From a candidate division KSB1 bacterium (lineage in GTDB: Bacteria > Zhuqueibacterota > Zhuqueibacteria > Residuimicrobiales > Krinioviventaceae): 64,000 nt of DNA. The DNA is taken from NCBI GenBank assembly GCA_034521575.1, contig JAXHMJ010000005.1, positions 2,418,001 to 2,482,000 of the forward strand. Reading direction: 5' to 3'. Shown here in pieces: positions 50,725-58,931 of the stretch (position 1 is the stretch's first letter; the number at the start of each line of letters is the position of its first letter). The notes below the pieces were generated by a model, which was not told the DNA's origin, did not search any database, and saw only the letters and a list, made by a program, of their open reading frames with translations. The position numbers were made by a program, and so were the translations under genes.

Positions 50725-51474
50725 ATGAAAACGTTACTATTGATTCTTCTGTTTGCTGTTGGTGTTCTTTACGGACAGCAGCAAGTCGAGTACCTGTTTG
50801 AAAAGGGCAATGACCTGTACAAGGACGGCAGCTATGAGAAGGCCATTGAGGTCTATGAATCGATTGTTGCCAATGATTATGAGAGCGCTGAGTTGTATTA
50901 TAACCTCGGGAATGCCTATTACAAGCTCCGGGATATGGGACATGCGATTCTATACTATGAACGGGCGCGGGAACTGGCTCCCGGCGATGCGGATATTTCG
51001 CATAATTTAAAACTGGCGGAACTGCGGGTTGTGGACAAGGTACAGTCGCCCCCCTCATTTTTGCAGCGCACCTGGCAGACGGTTCGCGATGCGCTGGCTC
51101 TGGACTATGTTGCTGCACTGACACTTTTTCTTCGGATGGTCACGAGTGTGGTGATCATATTGCGGTTATTGATGTCCCGGGCCGGAGTGCAAAAATGGCT
51201 TCGATTTGTGTTTTCGCCGGTTTTGATTCTGTTTGTTCTCTCACTATGTTTTTTTGTTCTACGGTTAAACTATGATGCTTCACATGACCAGGCGGTTGTT
51301 ATGTCCGACAGGGTTGAGATCAAAAGCTCCCCGACGCCGGATGCGCAAACCGTGTTTGCCCTGCATGAAGGCGTCAAGGTTACGATCACCGATCAGGCCG
51401 ATCAATATTACCGGATCCAGCTCAAAGACGGTAAAATCGGCTGGCTGATTCAAAACGCGGTCGAAAAGATATAG
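50725..51474 (+). CDS. batE: BatE: TPR and SH3-domain membrane protein
   Basis: A 249-residue protein: signal peptide (TLLLILLFAVGVLYG), two or three tetratricopeptide repeats (GNDLYKDGSYEKAIEVYESIV; AELYYNLGNAYYKLRDMGHAILYYERARELAPGD), two helices in the middle (YVAALTLFLRMVTSVVIILRLL; FSPVLILFVLSLCFFVL) and a C-terminal bacterial SH3 domain (DRVEIKSSPTPDAQTVFALHEGVKVTI..GWLIQNAVEKI). This is the usual BatE plan and closes the operon. No strong terminator is visible after it. Confidence 0.92.
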   Translation: MKTLLLILLFAVGVLYGQQQVEYLFEKGNDLYKDGSYEKAIEVYESIVANDYESAELYYNLGNAYYKLRDMGHAILYYERARELAPGDADISHNLKLAELRVVDKVQSPPSFLQRTWQTVRDALALDYVAALTLFLRMVTSVVIILRLLMSRAGVQKWLRFVFSPVLILFVLSLCFFVLRLNYDASHDQAVVMSDRVEIKSSPTPDAQTVFALHEGVKVTITDQADQYYRIQLKDGKIGWLIQNAVEKI

Positions 51475-51765
51475 GTTTTGACTGATCCGCCGGGGGATTT
51501 TCAAATGAACTTTTTATTTTTTCTTGTTTTTTTGCATATTTTAGATTAAACTACAGATGGTATCTTTTCTCAATACCTGCTGATAAATTCAAAGGTGAAA
51601 CTCTGGAACACGCGAGTCGTTGCGTTCGTTTCATTATTGCAGGATGGAGAATGAATATTTGTGTAAACAAATTTATTAAAGAGACGTCTAATCTGTGAAA
51701 AGAAGAAAAGAGAGGACAATCTCTTTGTAAACGTCTCGTATGGCAGCGAGCGAAAGGAGAAGGCC
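51475..51765 (+). promoter_or_regulatory. leader region with a long hairpin
   Basis: GAGACGT (51681-51687) pairs with ACGTCTC (51731-51737), and inside it AAAGAG (51707-51712) pairs with CTCTTT (51721-51726). The hairpin sits 30 bases before the ribosome site GGAG (51756) of the next gene, so it may shape the mRNA leader. The T-rich block at 51510-51550 could hold the promoter, but I cannot pick the boxes with confidence. Confidence 0.4.
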
Positions 51766-52884
51766 ATGTATAACAATATGAAACGTAACCATTTGCTGTT
51801 GGCGTTTTTGCTGACGGGCTTGCTGAGTTTCAGCTGTTACACAACCTTTGGTACGCCGGGAATGCGTACCGAAAGTGATTACAGTGATTACTACTCACAA
51901 GACGAAACATCAGAGTACGGCGTGAATCAGTATCAGAACCAGGGTACACATGAAGAAGAGGTATTGTATCAGCAATACGATCACGATTTGTCCCTGTCCT
52001 ATTATGACGCTCCGTTGTATATGGACTCTTATTGGTACGAGCCGTATTGGTATTACACCATGAACAATTGGTGGGATCCGTTTTATTCTTCCCACTATCA
52101 TTTTGGTTATTATGATCCGTTCCGGTTGTCCTACTATCCGTATTTTTACGCACACCGGCCCTGGAATTCATTTTATTTCGGCTTTGGATATTCTTCCAAT
52201 TACGGTTATTACGGAAGCGGATTTTACAATGACGGCTATTATTCTCCCTATTACGGGCACGGCTCATACGTCCGATCTGAACCTTACAAAAAGCGGACTG
52301 TCGCCCGGCGGAGTATTTACACATCAGACCGGCAGCAGCGTACGGTTATGACCAGCACCGGTCCGTCGGTCGTGACTTCCCGGTCCCGTGCCTATGACAC
52401 ATCTGGCAACAGGTCCCGGGACAATAGCGGATCTGTCTATTCATCGAGCCGGTCGCGAACTATATCAACCGGACCGCGTTCCGATGTGGTAACGATCCGA
52501 AAGCCGTCATCCAGCGATAATAACTCGTCACGAACCTATGTGCGGACGCGCAGCTCTAGCCGGACAAGGACATATACTCGAAGCCGTTCATCCGAGCCGA
52601 GATCGTCTGAAACCACAGTAAGATCAGTGGATAACAAGGTGCGTTCCAATCAGAACAGCGCTACACGTTCTCGTATATACCGGCGGTCGCGTTCGTCTTC
52701 GAGCCAGCCTTCGAGTGCCAGACGCTCATCATCGAGCAGCAGTAGCAGATCGCGCTCCTATTCAAGGCCGTCCAGCAGCAGTTCATCCCGGTCTCGATCC
52801 AGTTCGAGTTCAGGCTCAAGCTCGTCAAGAAGTTCGAGTTCCAGTCAAAGATCTTCGTCCAGCCGATCCCGGAGCCGTAATTGA
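51766..52884 (+). CDS. lipoprotein with Tyr-rich middle and Ser/Arg-rich tail
   Basis: A 372-residue probable surface lipoprotein. The signal ends LLSFSC (Cys-24 from this start). Residues 35-170 are very rich in Tyr, Trp, Phe and Gly with little else (for example YWYEPYWYYTMNNWW and YGYYGSGFYNDGYYSPYYGHG), and residues 175-372 are almost only Ser and Arg with some Thr (RSRSYSRPSSSSSSRSRS), ending in RSRSRN. The tail resembles eukaryotic SR repeats, which is rare in bacteria. Tyr-rich lipoproteins are common in FCB bacteria, with unknown function; the basic tail may bind polyanions such as LPS or nucleic acid. GGAG lies 6 bases upstream of the ATG. Confidence 0.75.
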   Translation: MYNNMKRNHLLLAFLLTGLLSFSCYTTFGTPGMRTESDYSDYYSQDETSEYGVNQYQNQGTHEEEVLYQQYDHDLSLSYYDAPLYMDSYWYEPYWYYTMNNWWDPFYSSHYHFGYYDPFRLSYYPYFYAHRPWNSFYFGFGYSSNYGYYGSGFYNDGYYSPYYGHGSYVRSEPYKKRTVARRSIYTSDRQQRTVMTSTGPSVVTSRSRAYDTSGNRSRDNSGSVYSSSRSRTISTGPRSDVVTIRKPSSSDNNSSRTYVRTRSSSRTRTYTRSRSSEPRSSETTVRSVDNKVRSNQNSATRSRIYRRSRSSSSQPSSARRSSSSSSSRSRSYSRPSSSSSSRSRSSSSSGSSSSRSSSSSQRSSSSRSRSRN

Positions 52885-52909
52885 TATTTATCAGATTTGG
52901 AGAATTCCG

Positions 52910-54313
52910 ATGAAAACCTTACGAATCGTATTTTTGTCTGTTTTGATAATCTTTCCTGTCAGCCGTGTCCGGGCTCAGCAGGATGTGTTTTTCTGGGGTC
53001 AGGAACTGGGCGTCGGCGCCCGGGCCATCGGTATGGGGGGCGCGTACACCAGTGTGGCGGATGACTATTCAGGTGTATACTGGAATCCGGCCGGTATTGG
53101 TCAAATGGACCGCAGTGAGTTTCATGTGGGACTGAACCGCAATACCATTGCGACAAAAACTGATTTTTTTGGTAATGAAACTTCAGCTGAGGACGGATTT
53201 ACGCATCTGAATTCTCTGGGTCTGGTTTTCCCCTTTCCAACAGTTCAGGGAAGTTTTGTGATGGGGTTTGGCTTTCATCAGGCCCGCACGTTTGACAACC
53301 ATGTGAACATGGAGGGGTACAATGAGAGTTGGGCTGCTTTCCCGGATTTTTTTGATATGGTCGCTCCGGATAATGAATTTACCACTGTGCTGGATAATGT
53401 ACATCAGACCGAGTCTGTGACTGAAAAAGGCGGATTGAACAATTATTCGCTCGCTGCTTCCGTCGAATTTCAAAAAGAGTTGTATTTTGGAACAACGATT
53501 GGTCTGGTTCAGGGTACGAATGAGTATTCACTGCGTCTCGAAGAAAGCGATATTTATAATCTTCATAATGAAACTTTTGAGGATCAGGACGGCAATATTA
53601 TCGTAGGCGACCTGGATTACTGGACGTATAATCAAAGTATCAATTCGAAATTTACGGGATTGGAAATCAAATTAGGGACACTGTATCGCCTGAACAAATT
53701 AGCCCGGATCGGAGCGGCGGTCACGCTGCCGAGAACGTTAAATATCACTGAAGAATGGAGTGATGAATGGGAAGAGGTTTATGACGATGGTACAACCTAT
53801 ACGACGCCGCCGGAAACATTTGAAAGTGAGTACAAAATCAAAGAACCTCTGGCCTTTTCTATGGGCGGATCGCTCGAACTGCCGTTTGTCGCCAAGTCCA
53901 AGCTGCTGCTGGCCGCCGATATGGAGTACCGGGACTGGTCCGAGGCTGAGTTTAAAACCGATGCTCCGCTGGAAGGTGTGACAAAAAGCGAGGTTAATAA
54001 TACAATTCAGAATGATCTGGGCAGTGTCGTCAATTTGCGTTTGGGCGGTGAACTGTATGTGCCGTTTATCCAGGGAAAACTGCGCGGCGGCTATATGTAC
54101 AACCCCTCACCTTATAAAGATGTCGCTGTAAAACCGGATAAAACCTATTATACTCTTGGGTTGAGCTTTTTGCTGGATCACCAGATCAAGTTGGACCTCG
54201 GATATGTCCGGGGTCTCTGGGAAGTGGAAACCTATGATGGTTTGACCAATACTGTTGCGTTTGAGGATAAATCTCTGGATCAAATTATAGGGACCTTGTC
54301 TGTAAGATTTTGA
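52910..54313 (+). CDS. outer-membrane beta-barrel protein (PorV/FadL-like)
   Basis: A 467-residue outer-membrane protein. Signal peptide about 1-21 (VFLSVLIIFPVSRVRAQ). The mature start GVGARAIGMGGAYTSVADDYSGVYWNPAGIGQMDRSEF is the well-known opening of PorV / FadL-type barrels. Alternating beta strands follow to the final aromatic IGTLSVRF, a normal barrel end. PorV-like proteins act with type IX secretion, FadL-like ones in uptake of hydrophobic compounds; I cannot separate the two here. The chosen ATG has GGAG 6 bases before; the frame extends upstream into the previous gene only by chance. Confidence 0.88.
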   Translation: MKTLRIVFLSVLIIFPVSRVRAQQDVFFWGQELGVGARAIGMGGAYTSVADDYSGVYWNPAGIGQMDRSEFHVGLNRNTIATKTDFFGNETSAEDGFTHLNSLGLVFPFPTVQGSFVMGFGFHQARTFDNHVNMEGYNESWAAFPDFFDMVAPDNEFTTVLDNVHQTESVTEKGGLNNYSLAASVEFQKELYFGTTIGLVQGTNEYSLRLEESDIYNLHNETFEDQDGNIIVGDLDYWTYNQSINSKFTGLEIKLGTLYRLNKLARIGAAVTLPRTLNITEEWSDEWEEVYDDGTTYTTPPETFESEYKIKEPLAFSMGGSLELPFVAKSKLLLAADMEYRDWSEAEFKTDAPLEGVTKSEVNNTIQNDLGSVVNLRLGGELYVPFIQGKLRGGYMYNPSPYKDVAVKPDKTYYTLGLSFLLDHQIKLDLGYVRGLWEVETYDGLTNTVAFEDKSLDQIIGTLSVRF

Positions 54314-54350
54314 CGCGTATAAATTCCGCAAACTCCTTTAATGTTCGTAT

Positions 54351-54386
54351 AAACTACCCGCATGCAATAAATGATGCGGGTAGTTT
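54351..54386 (+). terminator. terminator-like hairpin after the barrel protein gene
   Basis: AAACTACCCGCAT and ATGCGGGTAGTTT form a 13-bp perfect stem with a 10-base loop, ending in TTT; the T-run is short. Confidence 0.65.
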
Positions 54387-54505
54387 ATGATAATAAAAAA
54401 GAAATCTGTTCTTGATTTAGTGTCAAACTATGCCTATCTTTTCAATTGCCTGCCTTGCTCAATAGGAATAAATGATACAAGTGTTTTTGAATGAGTGGAG
54501 AATGT

Positions 54506-55084
54506 ATGCAAAAAACTATCATTTTGATTTTGACGTTGTTGGTTATTCCTTCTCAACTGTTTGCTCAGCGAAGAGGGTCACGGGATATGGGAGGCGGTAT
54601 TTCGTTTGTGGCGCCGTCTGATTCGGCCAAGACACAATTGTTTGTATTCGGCGTTATGGGATATTATATGGATCAAGGGCAGTTGATCGAGTTTGAACCG
54701 ATACTTAATGTCGATTTTTCAGACGGAGAGATTGACCTGACCAGTTTTTTAATTCTCAGCTACTCTGTGCGTGTTTTAACCATGGCTATGGGTGGAGAAT
54801 ATGGCGAAATCAGGCGTCGTTCCGAGGGAGGGGATGAGGCGGGGGTGTATTTTTCCGCCGGAGGCGGTCTGTGGCTGGATTCATATAAAGACCAGCTGGA
54901 CAGCAAGGTTTACAGTGCGCCTCTTTTATCACTGGGGGTTGGGACTCATTCTTTACTGGGATCAATGGCCTCGATGAGAACCCAAGTAAAATATTTATAC
55001 AATTTCCCGACCGGTAAAGAGCACACAGCTCCGTGGAGTACAGTTCTGGTCACGACCAGTTTTAGTGTCTTTACCAAATTATAG
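54506..55084 (+). CDS. small outer-membrane beta-barrel-like protein
   Basis: About 192 residues; signal peptide MQKTIILILTLLVIPSQLFAQ, then beta strands with alternating hydrophobic residues and Gly (TQLFVFGVMGYYMDQGQLIEFEP, YFSAGGGLWLDSY, LLSLGVGTHSLLG) and a final SFSVFTKL, a barrel-end pattern. It resembles small 8-strand barrels. No family is recognised. I use the ATG at 54506, with GGAG 5 bases before; an ATG at 54491 overlaps that site. Stands alone between the barrel gene and the nuclease gene. Confidence 0.65.
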   Translation: MQKTIILILTLLVIPSQLFAQRRGSRDMGGGISFVAPSDSAKTQLFVFGVMGYYMDQGQLIEFEPILNVDFSDGEIDLTSFLILSYSVRVLTMAMGGEYGEIRRRSEGGDEAGVYFSAGGGLWLDSYKDQLDSKVYSAPLLSLGVGTHSLLGSMASMRTQVKYLYNFPTGKEHTAPWSTVLVTTSFSVFTKL

Positions 55085-55242
55085 GTGTTCAAAAAGGTCT
55101 TTGATCCCTTTTTATTGTGGAGCCGTTTTTTCTATAAATTAATCATCAAATCCATGTAATTTTTGAATAATCACAGGCGTTTTCTTGTTATATTTGGTAC
55201 TCATTCTAATTTGCATTTCAAACGCTAAAAAGGGGTTCTATT

Positions 55243-56188
55243 GTGATAAAAGATCTAAAGTCTGGTGATAAAATAGACGACAAGTTTGTCGTGCGAAAGA
55301 AAGAATTGCGGTCCAGAAAAGATTCCAAAGTAAAATTTCTATCCATCGAACTGGGAGACTCTTCGGGGCGCATGTTCGGAACCTTGTGGGACAAGGTAGA
55401 ACGAACCAATAATAAAATAAATGTCGGGGATGTGGTTCATGTAAAAGGTTCGGTAATCGACTGGAAAGGCAGGAAACATATAACCATTGAAAGCGTCGAA
55501 CCGGACGAAAAAAAATCGGAAACCGAAAAGAGAAGTTTGTGCCCAAATCCGATAAAGATATCCCGCAGGTAACCCGGGATTTTCTGGCACTTGTTGATTT
55601 GATAAAGAATGAACATTTGAAAAAGCTGCTCGAGTCCATTTTTACAAATGAATCGGTTCTCGATTGTTTTCAGACCGCAGCGGCGGGAAAATTATGGCAT
55701 CATAACTACAGCGGCGGTCTGCTTGAGCATTCGTACAAAGCGGCAAAAATTTGTCTAAAGCTGGCAAGACTGTATCCGGACTGGATCAGGATTTGCTTTT
55801 GACCGGAGCCATGCTGCATGATATCGGAAAAATGAAAGAATATGACTGCAAAGGATTTATAGATTACAGTGATGACGGCCGTTTAATCGGCCATATCATG
55901 CTGGGATACGGGTTTGTCAAATCCTATATTGACAAGATAGATGGTTTTCCGGAAACACTAAAACGTGAATTGCTGCATTTGCTGATATCGCATCAGGGAA
56001 AACGGGAAAAAGGGTCCCCGGTTGAGCCCATGATGCGGGAGGCCTTTGTGCTCTATTATGCAGATGAGTTGGATTCAAAGCTTGGCGCTTTTGACCGAAT
56101 CTACAAACGTGAATATGAAAAAGGAAAATCCTGGAGCAGTTATGTCAAACTGCTCAACCGATTTCTGTATTTTGGGGATGATAAATAA
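55243..56188 (+). CDS. YhaM-type 3'-5' exoribonuclease, OB-fold plus HD domain (two apparent frameshifts)
   Basis: When joined, about 315 residues. Part 1 is an OB-fold (KSGDKIDDKFVVRKKELRSRKDSKVKFLSIELGD..GDVVHVKGSVIDWKGRKHITIE). Near 55530 the frame shifts in a GAGAAG run and part 2 continues KFVPKSDKDIPQ..LLEHSYKAAKICLKLARLYP; near 55770 a second shift leads to LDQDLLLTGAMLHDIGKMKEY..LLHLLISHQG..REAFVLYYADELDSKL. The HD-domain ligands (HNYSGGLLEHS, MLHDIGK, HLLISHQ, ADELDS) all match YhaM. This enzyme trims RNA or single-stranded DNA. Start is probably the GTG at 55243, after AAGGGG. The shifts look like indels. Confidence 0.85.
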
Positions 56189-56207
56189 GTTCTGCAGCTT
56201 TTTCTGC

Positions 56208-56236
56208 TTGACATTTAGTTGAAAAAAATTTATATT
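56208..56236 (+). promoter_or_regulatory. promoter of tRNA-Asn
   Basis: TTGACA (56208-56213), a 17-base spacer and TATATT (56231-56236), 23 bases before the tRNA. Confidence 0.8.
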
Positions 56237-56258
56237 ATGAAACTTTATTAGATAGTAT

Positions 56259-56330
56259 TCCGGTGTAGCTCAACGGCAGAGCGGGTGACTGTTAATCACT
56301 AGGTTGTAGGTTCGAATCCTACCACCGGAG
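56259..56330 (+). tRNA. tRNA-Asn (GTT)
   Basis: A 72-base cloverleaf: TCCGGTG / CACCGGA acceptor, D-arm GCTCAACGGCAGAGC, anticodon loop CTGTTAA (GTT), T-arm GTAGGTTCGAATCCTAC, discriminator G; CCA incomplete. Confidence 0.97.
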
Positions 56331-56335
56331 CCTGT

Positions 56336-56369
56336 AAAAGGCTGAATGCAACGCATTCAGCCTTTTTTT
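56336..56369 (+). terminator. terminator of tRNA-Asn
   Basis: AAAAGGCTGAATGC / GCATTCAGCCTTTT stem, small loop AA, followed by further T. Confidence 0.95.
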
Positions 56370-56456
56370 ATGTGTTTTCCGATTTTTCTTCCCTTTTTCC
56401 TTTAAAAAGTGTATCATTAGCAAATTTAAAAGACAATGCTGATCGAGAGGTGTATC

Positions 56457-58727
56457 ATGTATCGTATTCTGCTTGTAATTTTGATTGGTTTTGCCGGTTT
56501 TCTAAAGAGTGACGAACTTTACACGGTAGCGTTTGATTTTCAACCCATGATTTCCGGAGTAGAGCAGGTTTATCTGGCCGGCTCTTTTAATGACTGGAAA
56601 TCCGGTGAGCTGTTAATGACGGATCCGGATCAGGATGGTATGTTCCAGACCCATATCACTCTGCCTCCCGGGAGGTATTTGTACAAGTTTGTGGTGGATG
56701 GAAAATGGCTGACAGATCCGAATGCACAGGATTATGAATCGGACGGACACGGCGGCCGCAATGCGGTAATTCTTGTGGACTCAAGTTTTGCCCGAGTGAC
56801 TTTTGAACGGGGAGACGGCAGCATTCTGACAACAAATATTCCTCTTGACGTCAGTTACCGCATGATCCATCCGTTTTCACCGGATTCTTTTTATTTTCAA
56901 ATCCCCGTACATCGCAAGGATATACAGAGCGCGGAACTCTATATAAGCAAAAAGGGCGAGCGGATGCAGTATACGCTGCGAAAAACCGGACATGATGAAA
57001 AATTTGAATACTGGGGGACGCACCTTTCGGTTCAGGCGCCTTTTTCTTTTACATTTTTATTGACAGACGCTGATGCGGAGGTCTATGCCACTAAAACCGG
57101 CTGGAATTCGGTTCCGGCAGCGGATTCCATGTGGCTGGATTGTGATTCGAATAAATTGCCCACGTTTTTTGTGCCGGACTGGGTGCAAAGCGGTGTGTTT
57201 TATCAGATTTTTCCGGAACGCTTTCGAAACGGAAATCCGGACAATGATCCTGATTTTACCGAGCCCTATTACCAGGGTCATACCGAACTGCCTGCTGATG
57301 GAAAGACGAATGATGAATATTACCATTTGATCAGAGACTGGTATGATATCGATGGATTGTCAAAGAGTCCGTATCGCACGGACGGCAGACCAGATTATTA
57401 TTCGTTCTACGGCGGCGATATACCCGGTGTGCATGAAAAGCTGGATTATCTGGTCGATCTGGGTATCACCATCATTTATTTCAATCCGCTCAATGCCGGA
57501 AAATCGAATCACAAATATGATCCGGTTGATTATCTGACCATTGATCCGCATTTTGCCACAGAAAACGAGTTTATAGATTTTGTTAATGCGGCTCACAAGC
57601 ACGGTATCCGGATTATTGTCGATATGGCTTTTAATCACACCGGCGATTGGCATTATGCGTTTGTGGATACGAGGGAAAAAGGGCCGGAATCCCGGTATTG
57701 GCACTGGTATGAGTGGAACAAGTGGCCCCTGCCGCCCGAGGGCTGTCCCACACCCTGTGACTATTACGATTGCTGGTGGGGGTTCCCGCTGCATCCAAAT
57801 TTGAATTTTGATCTGAGCCGGCCCAATGATCAGGAAAATGATTTTTATGACATCTGTAAAGCGGAACCCAATCAAGAGGTTGTGAATTATATTCTAAATG
57901 TTGCCCGCTATTGGCTGGGTTCTCTCGGAATTGACGGATTTCGTCTGGATGTGCCCAATGAAGTCCCGTTCTGGTTTTGGAAAGAGTTCAGGGCTGTGGT
58001 GGATTCGGTGAATCCGGATGCGTTTCTCATCGGTGAAATCTGGGGGGATGCACTACCCTGGCTGGGGCAGGATTGTTTCCACGGCACTATGAATTACAAA
58101 TATTTTCGCGAGCCGGTTCTTGATTTTTTTGCACGCCGAACAATCGATGCACAGATATTTGTTCGCAGACTGGCGCCTGCGCAATTTTCTTATCCGTTGC
58201 AGGCGCGAAGAGCCATGATGAATTTAATGGGAAGCCATGATACGAAACGCTTTATAACACTGGCTGATGATAATATCCGGCAGGTCAAACTGGCGGCATT
58301 GTTTCAGATGAGTTATGTGGGCGTGCCGCATATATACTATGGGGATGAAATCGGATTGCACGGCGGCGCTGATCCGGATAACCGTCGTACATTTCCCTGG
58401 AATTGGAAGAAAGATGACTGGCGACGTGGATTGTTCGAGTATTATCAGCAGTTGATCGAACTGCGCAGGAATCATGCTGCTCTGGTTACCGGCACCTATG
58501 AGCCGCTGTTTGCGCAGCGTGGACTGGTGGCATTTGCGCGCCGTTCTGATTCCGAGAGGTTTGTGATTGCCTTGAACAACTCGGCGGATTCCGACACTCT
58601 GCGTTTAAGCGAACGGGATATGGGAGCATCGCGTTTAAGCGATTTGTTGTCTGAAATTACCTATAAAGCGGTCGGAGATACGCTTGTGCTGCCGCTGCAG
58701 CCTTTTGAGGGGATGCTGTTAAAATAG
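56457..58727 (+). CDS. secreted GH13 glucan hydrolase with N-terminal CBM48-like domain
   Basis: A 756-residue GH13 enzyme of the neopullulanase/cyclomaltodextrinase type. A signal-like start (RILLVILIGFAGFLKSDE) is followed by a CBM48-like domain (VEQVYLAGSFNDWKSGEL..GRYLYKFVVDGKWLTDPN) and a second N-domain, then the barrel (VFYQIFPERFRNGNPDND). Catalytic residues: Asp in DGFRLDVPNEV (about 497), Glu in LIGEIWGDA (about 525) and Asp in MGSHDTKRF (about 593). It probably cuts alpha-1,4/1,6-glucans in the periplasm or at the surface. The ATG at 56457 has GAGAGG 6 bases before. The LacI-type regulator and TonB-dependent receptor genes follow on the same strand. Confidence 0.92.
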   Translation: MYRILLVILIGFAGFLKSDELYTVAFDFQPMISGVEQVYLAGSFNDWKSGELLMTDPDQDGMFQTHITLPPGRYLYKFVVDGKWLTDPNAQDYESDGHGGRNAVILVDSSFARVTFERGDGSILTTNIPLDVSYRMIHPFSPDSFYFQIPVHRKDIQSAELYISKKGERMQYTLRKTGHDEKFEYWGTHLSVQAPFSFTFLLTDADAEVYATKTGWNSVPAADSMWLDCDSNKLPTFFVPDWVQSGVFYQIFPERFRNGNPDNDPDFTEPYYQGHTELPADGKTNDEYYHLIRDWYDIDGLSKSPYRTDGRPDYYSFYGGDIPGVHEKLDYLVDLGITIIYFNPLNAGKSNHKYDPVDYLTIDPHFATENEFIDFVNAAHKHGIRIIVDMAFNHTGDWHYAFVDTREKGPESRYWHWYEWNKWPLPPEGCPTPCDYYDCWWGFPLHPNLNFDLSRPNDQENDFYDICKAEPNQEVVNYILNVARYWLGSLGIDGFRLDVPNEVPFWFWKEFRAVVDSVNPDAFLIGEIWGDALPWLGQDCFHGTMNYKYFREPVLDFFARRTIDAQIFVRRLAPAQFSYPLQARRAMMNLMGSHDTKRFITLADDNIRQVKLAALFQMSYVGVPHIYYGDEIGLHGGADPDNRRTFPWNWKKDDWRRGLFEYYQQLIELRRNHAALVTGTYEPLFAQRGLVAFARRSDSERFVIALNNSADSDTLRLSERDMGASRLSDLLSEITYKAVGDTLVLPLQPFEGMLLK

Positions 58728-58808
58728 CCGATGTTATCCCCGGGAATTCTTCCGGGGATAAAAAAAGACCGGAATTAGAGTTTTCCAGGCCAATTTTAAA
58801 AATTTTTC

Positions 58809-58837
58809 TTGACAATAATTATTAAAATGATTAGTAT
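58809..58837 (+). promoter_or_regulatory. promoter of the LacI-type regulator gene
   Basis: TTGACA (58809-58814), 17-base spacer, TAGTAT (58832-58837). The first operator starts 8 bases after the -10 box, over the expected transcription start. Confidence 0.75.
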
Positions 58838-58844
58838 AAGGCTG

Positions 58845-58858
58845 TGGAAGGGCTTCCA
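58845..58858. promoter_or_regulatory. LacI-family operator O1
   Basis: TGGAAGGGCTTCCA, palindromic half-sites; at the expected transcription start. Confidence 0.8.
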
Positions 58859-58875
58859 CTTTTTGGGACTGCAGA

Positions 58876-58889
58876 TGGAAGCCCTTCCA
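58876..58889. promoter_or_regulatory. LacI-family operator O2
   Basis: TGGAAGCCCTTCCA, the reverse complement of O1; centre 31 bases after O1 (three helical turns). Confidence 0.8.
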
Positions 58890-58917
58890 AGCGTGCGAGA
58901 GTTTTTTTATTGATGAA

Positions 58918-58931
58918 TGGAAGGGCTTCCA
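58918..58931. promoter_or_regulatory. LacI-family operator O3, touching the start codon
   Basis: TGGAAGGGCTTCCA; its last base is the A of the ATG at 58931. Centre 42 bases after O2 (four helical turns). Confidence 0.8.

Noticed and set aside
52715-52909. Longer start for the PorV/FadL-like gene
   Set aside because: The extra 65 residues are an alternate reading of the Ser/Arg tail of the upstream gene; the ATG at 52910 has a ribosome site and a signal peptide follows.
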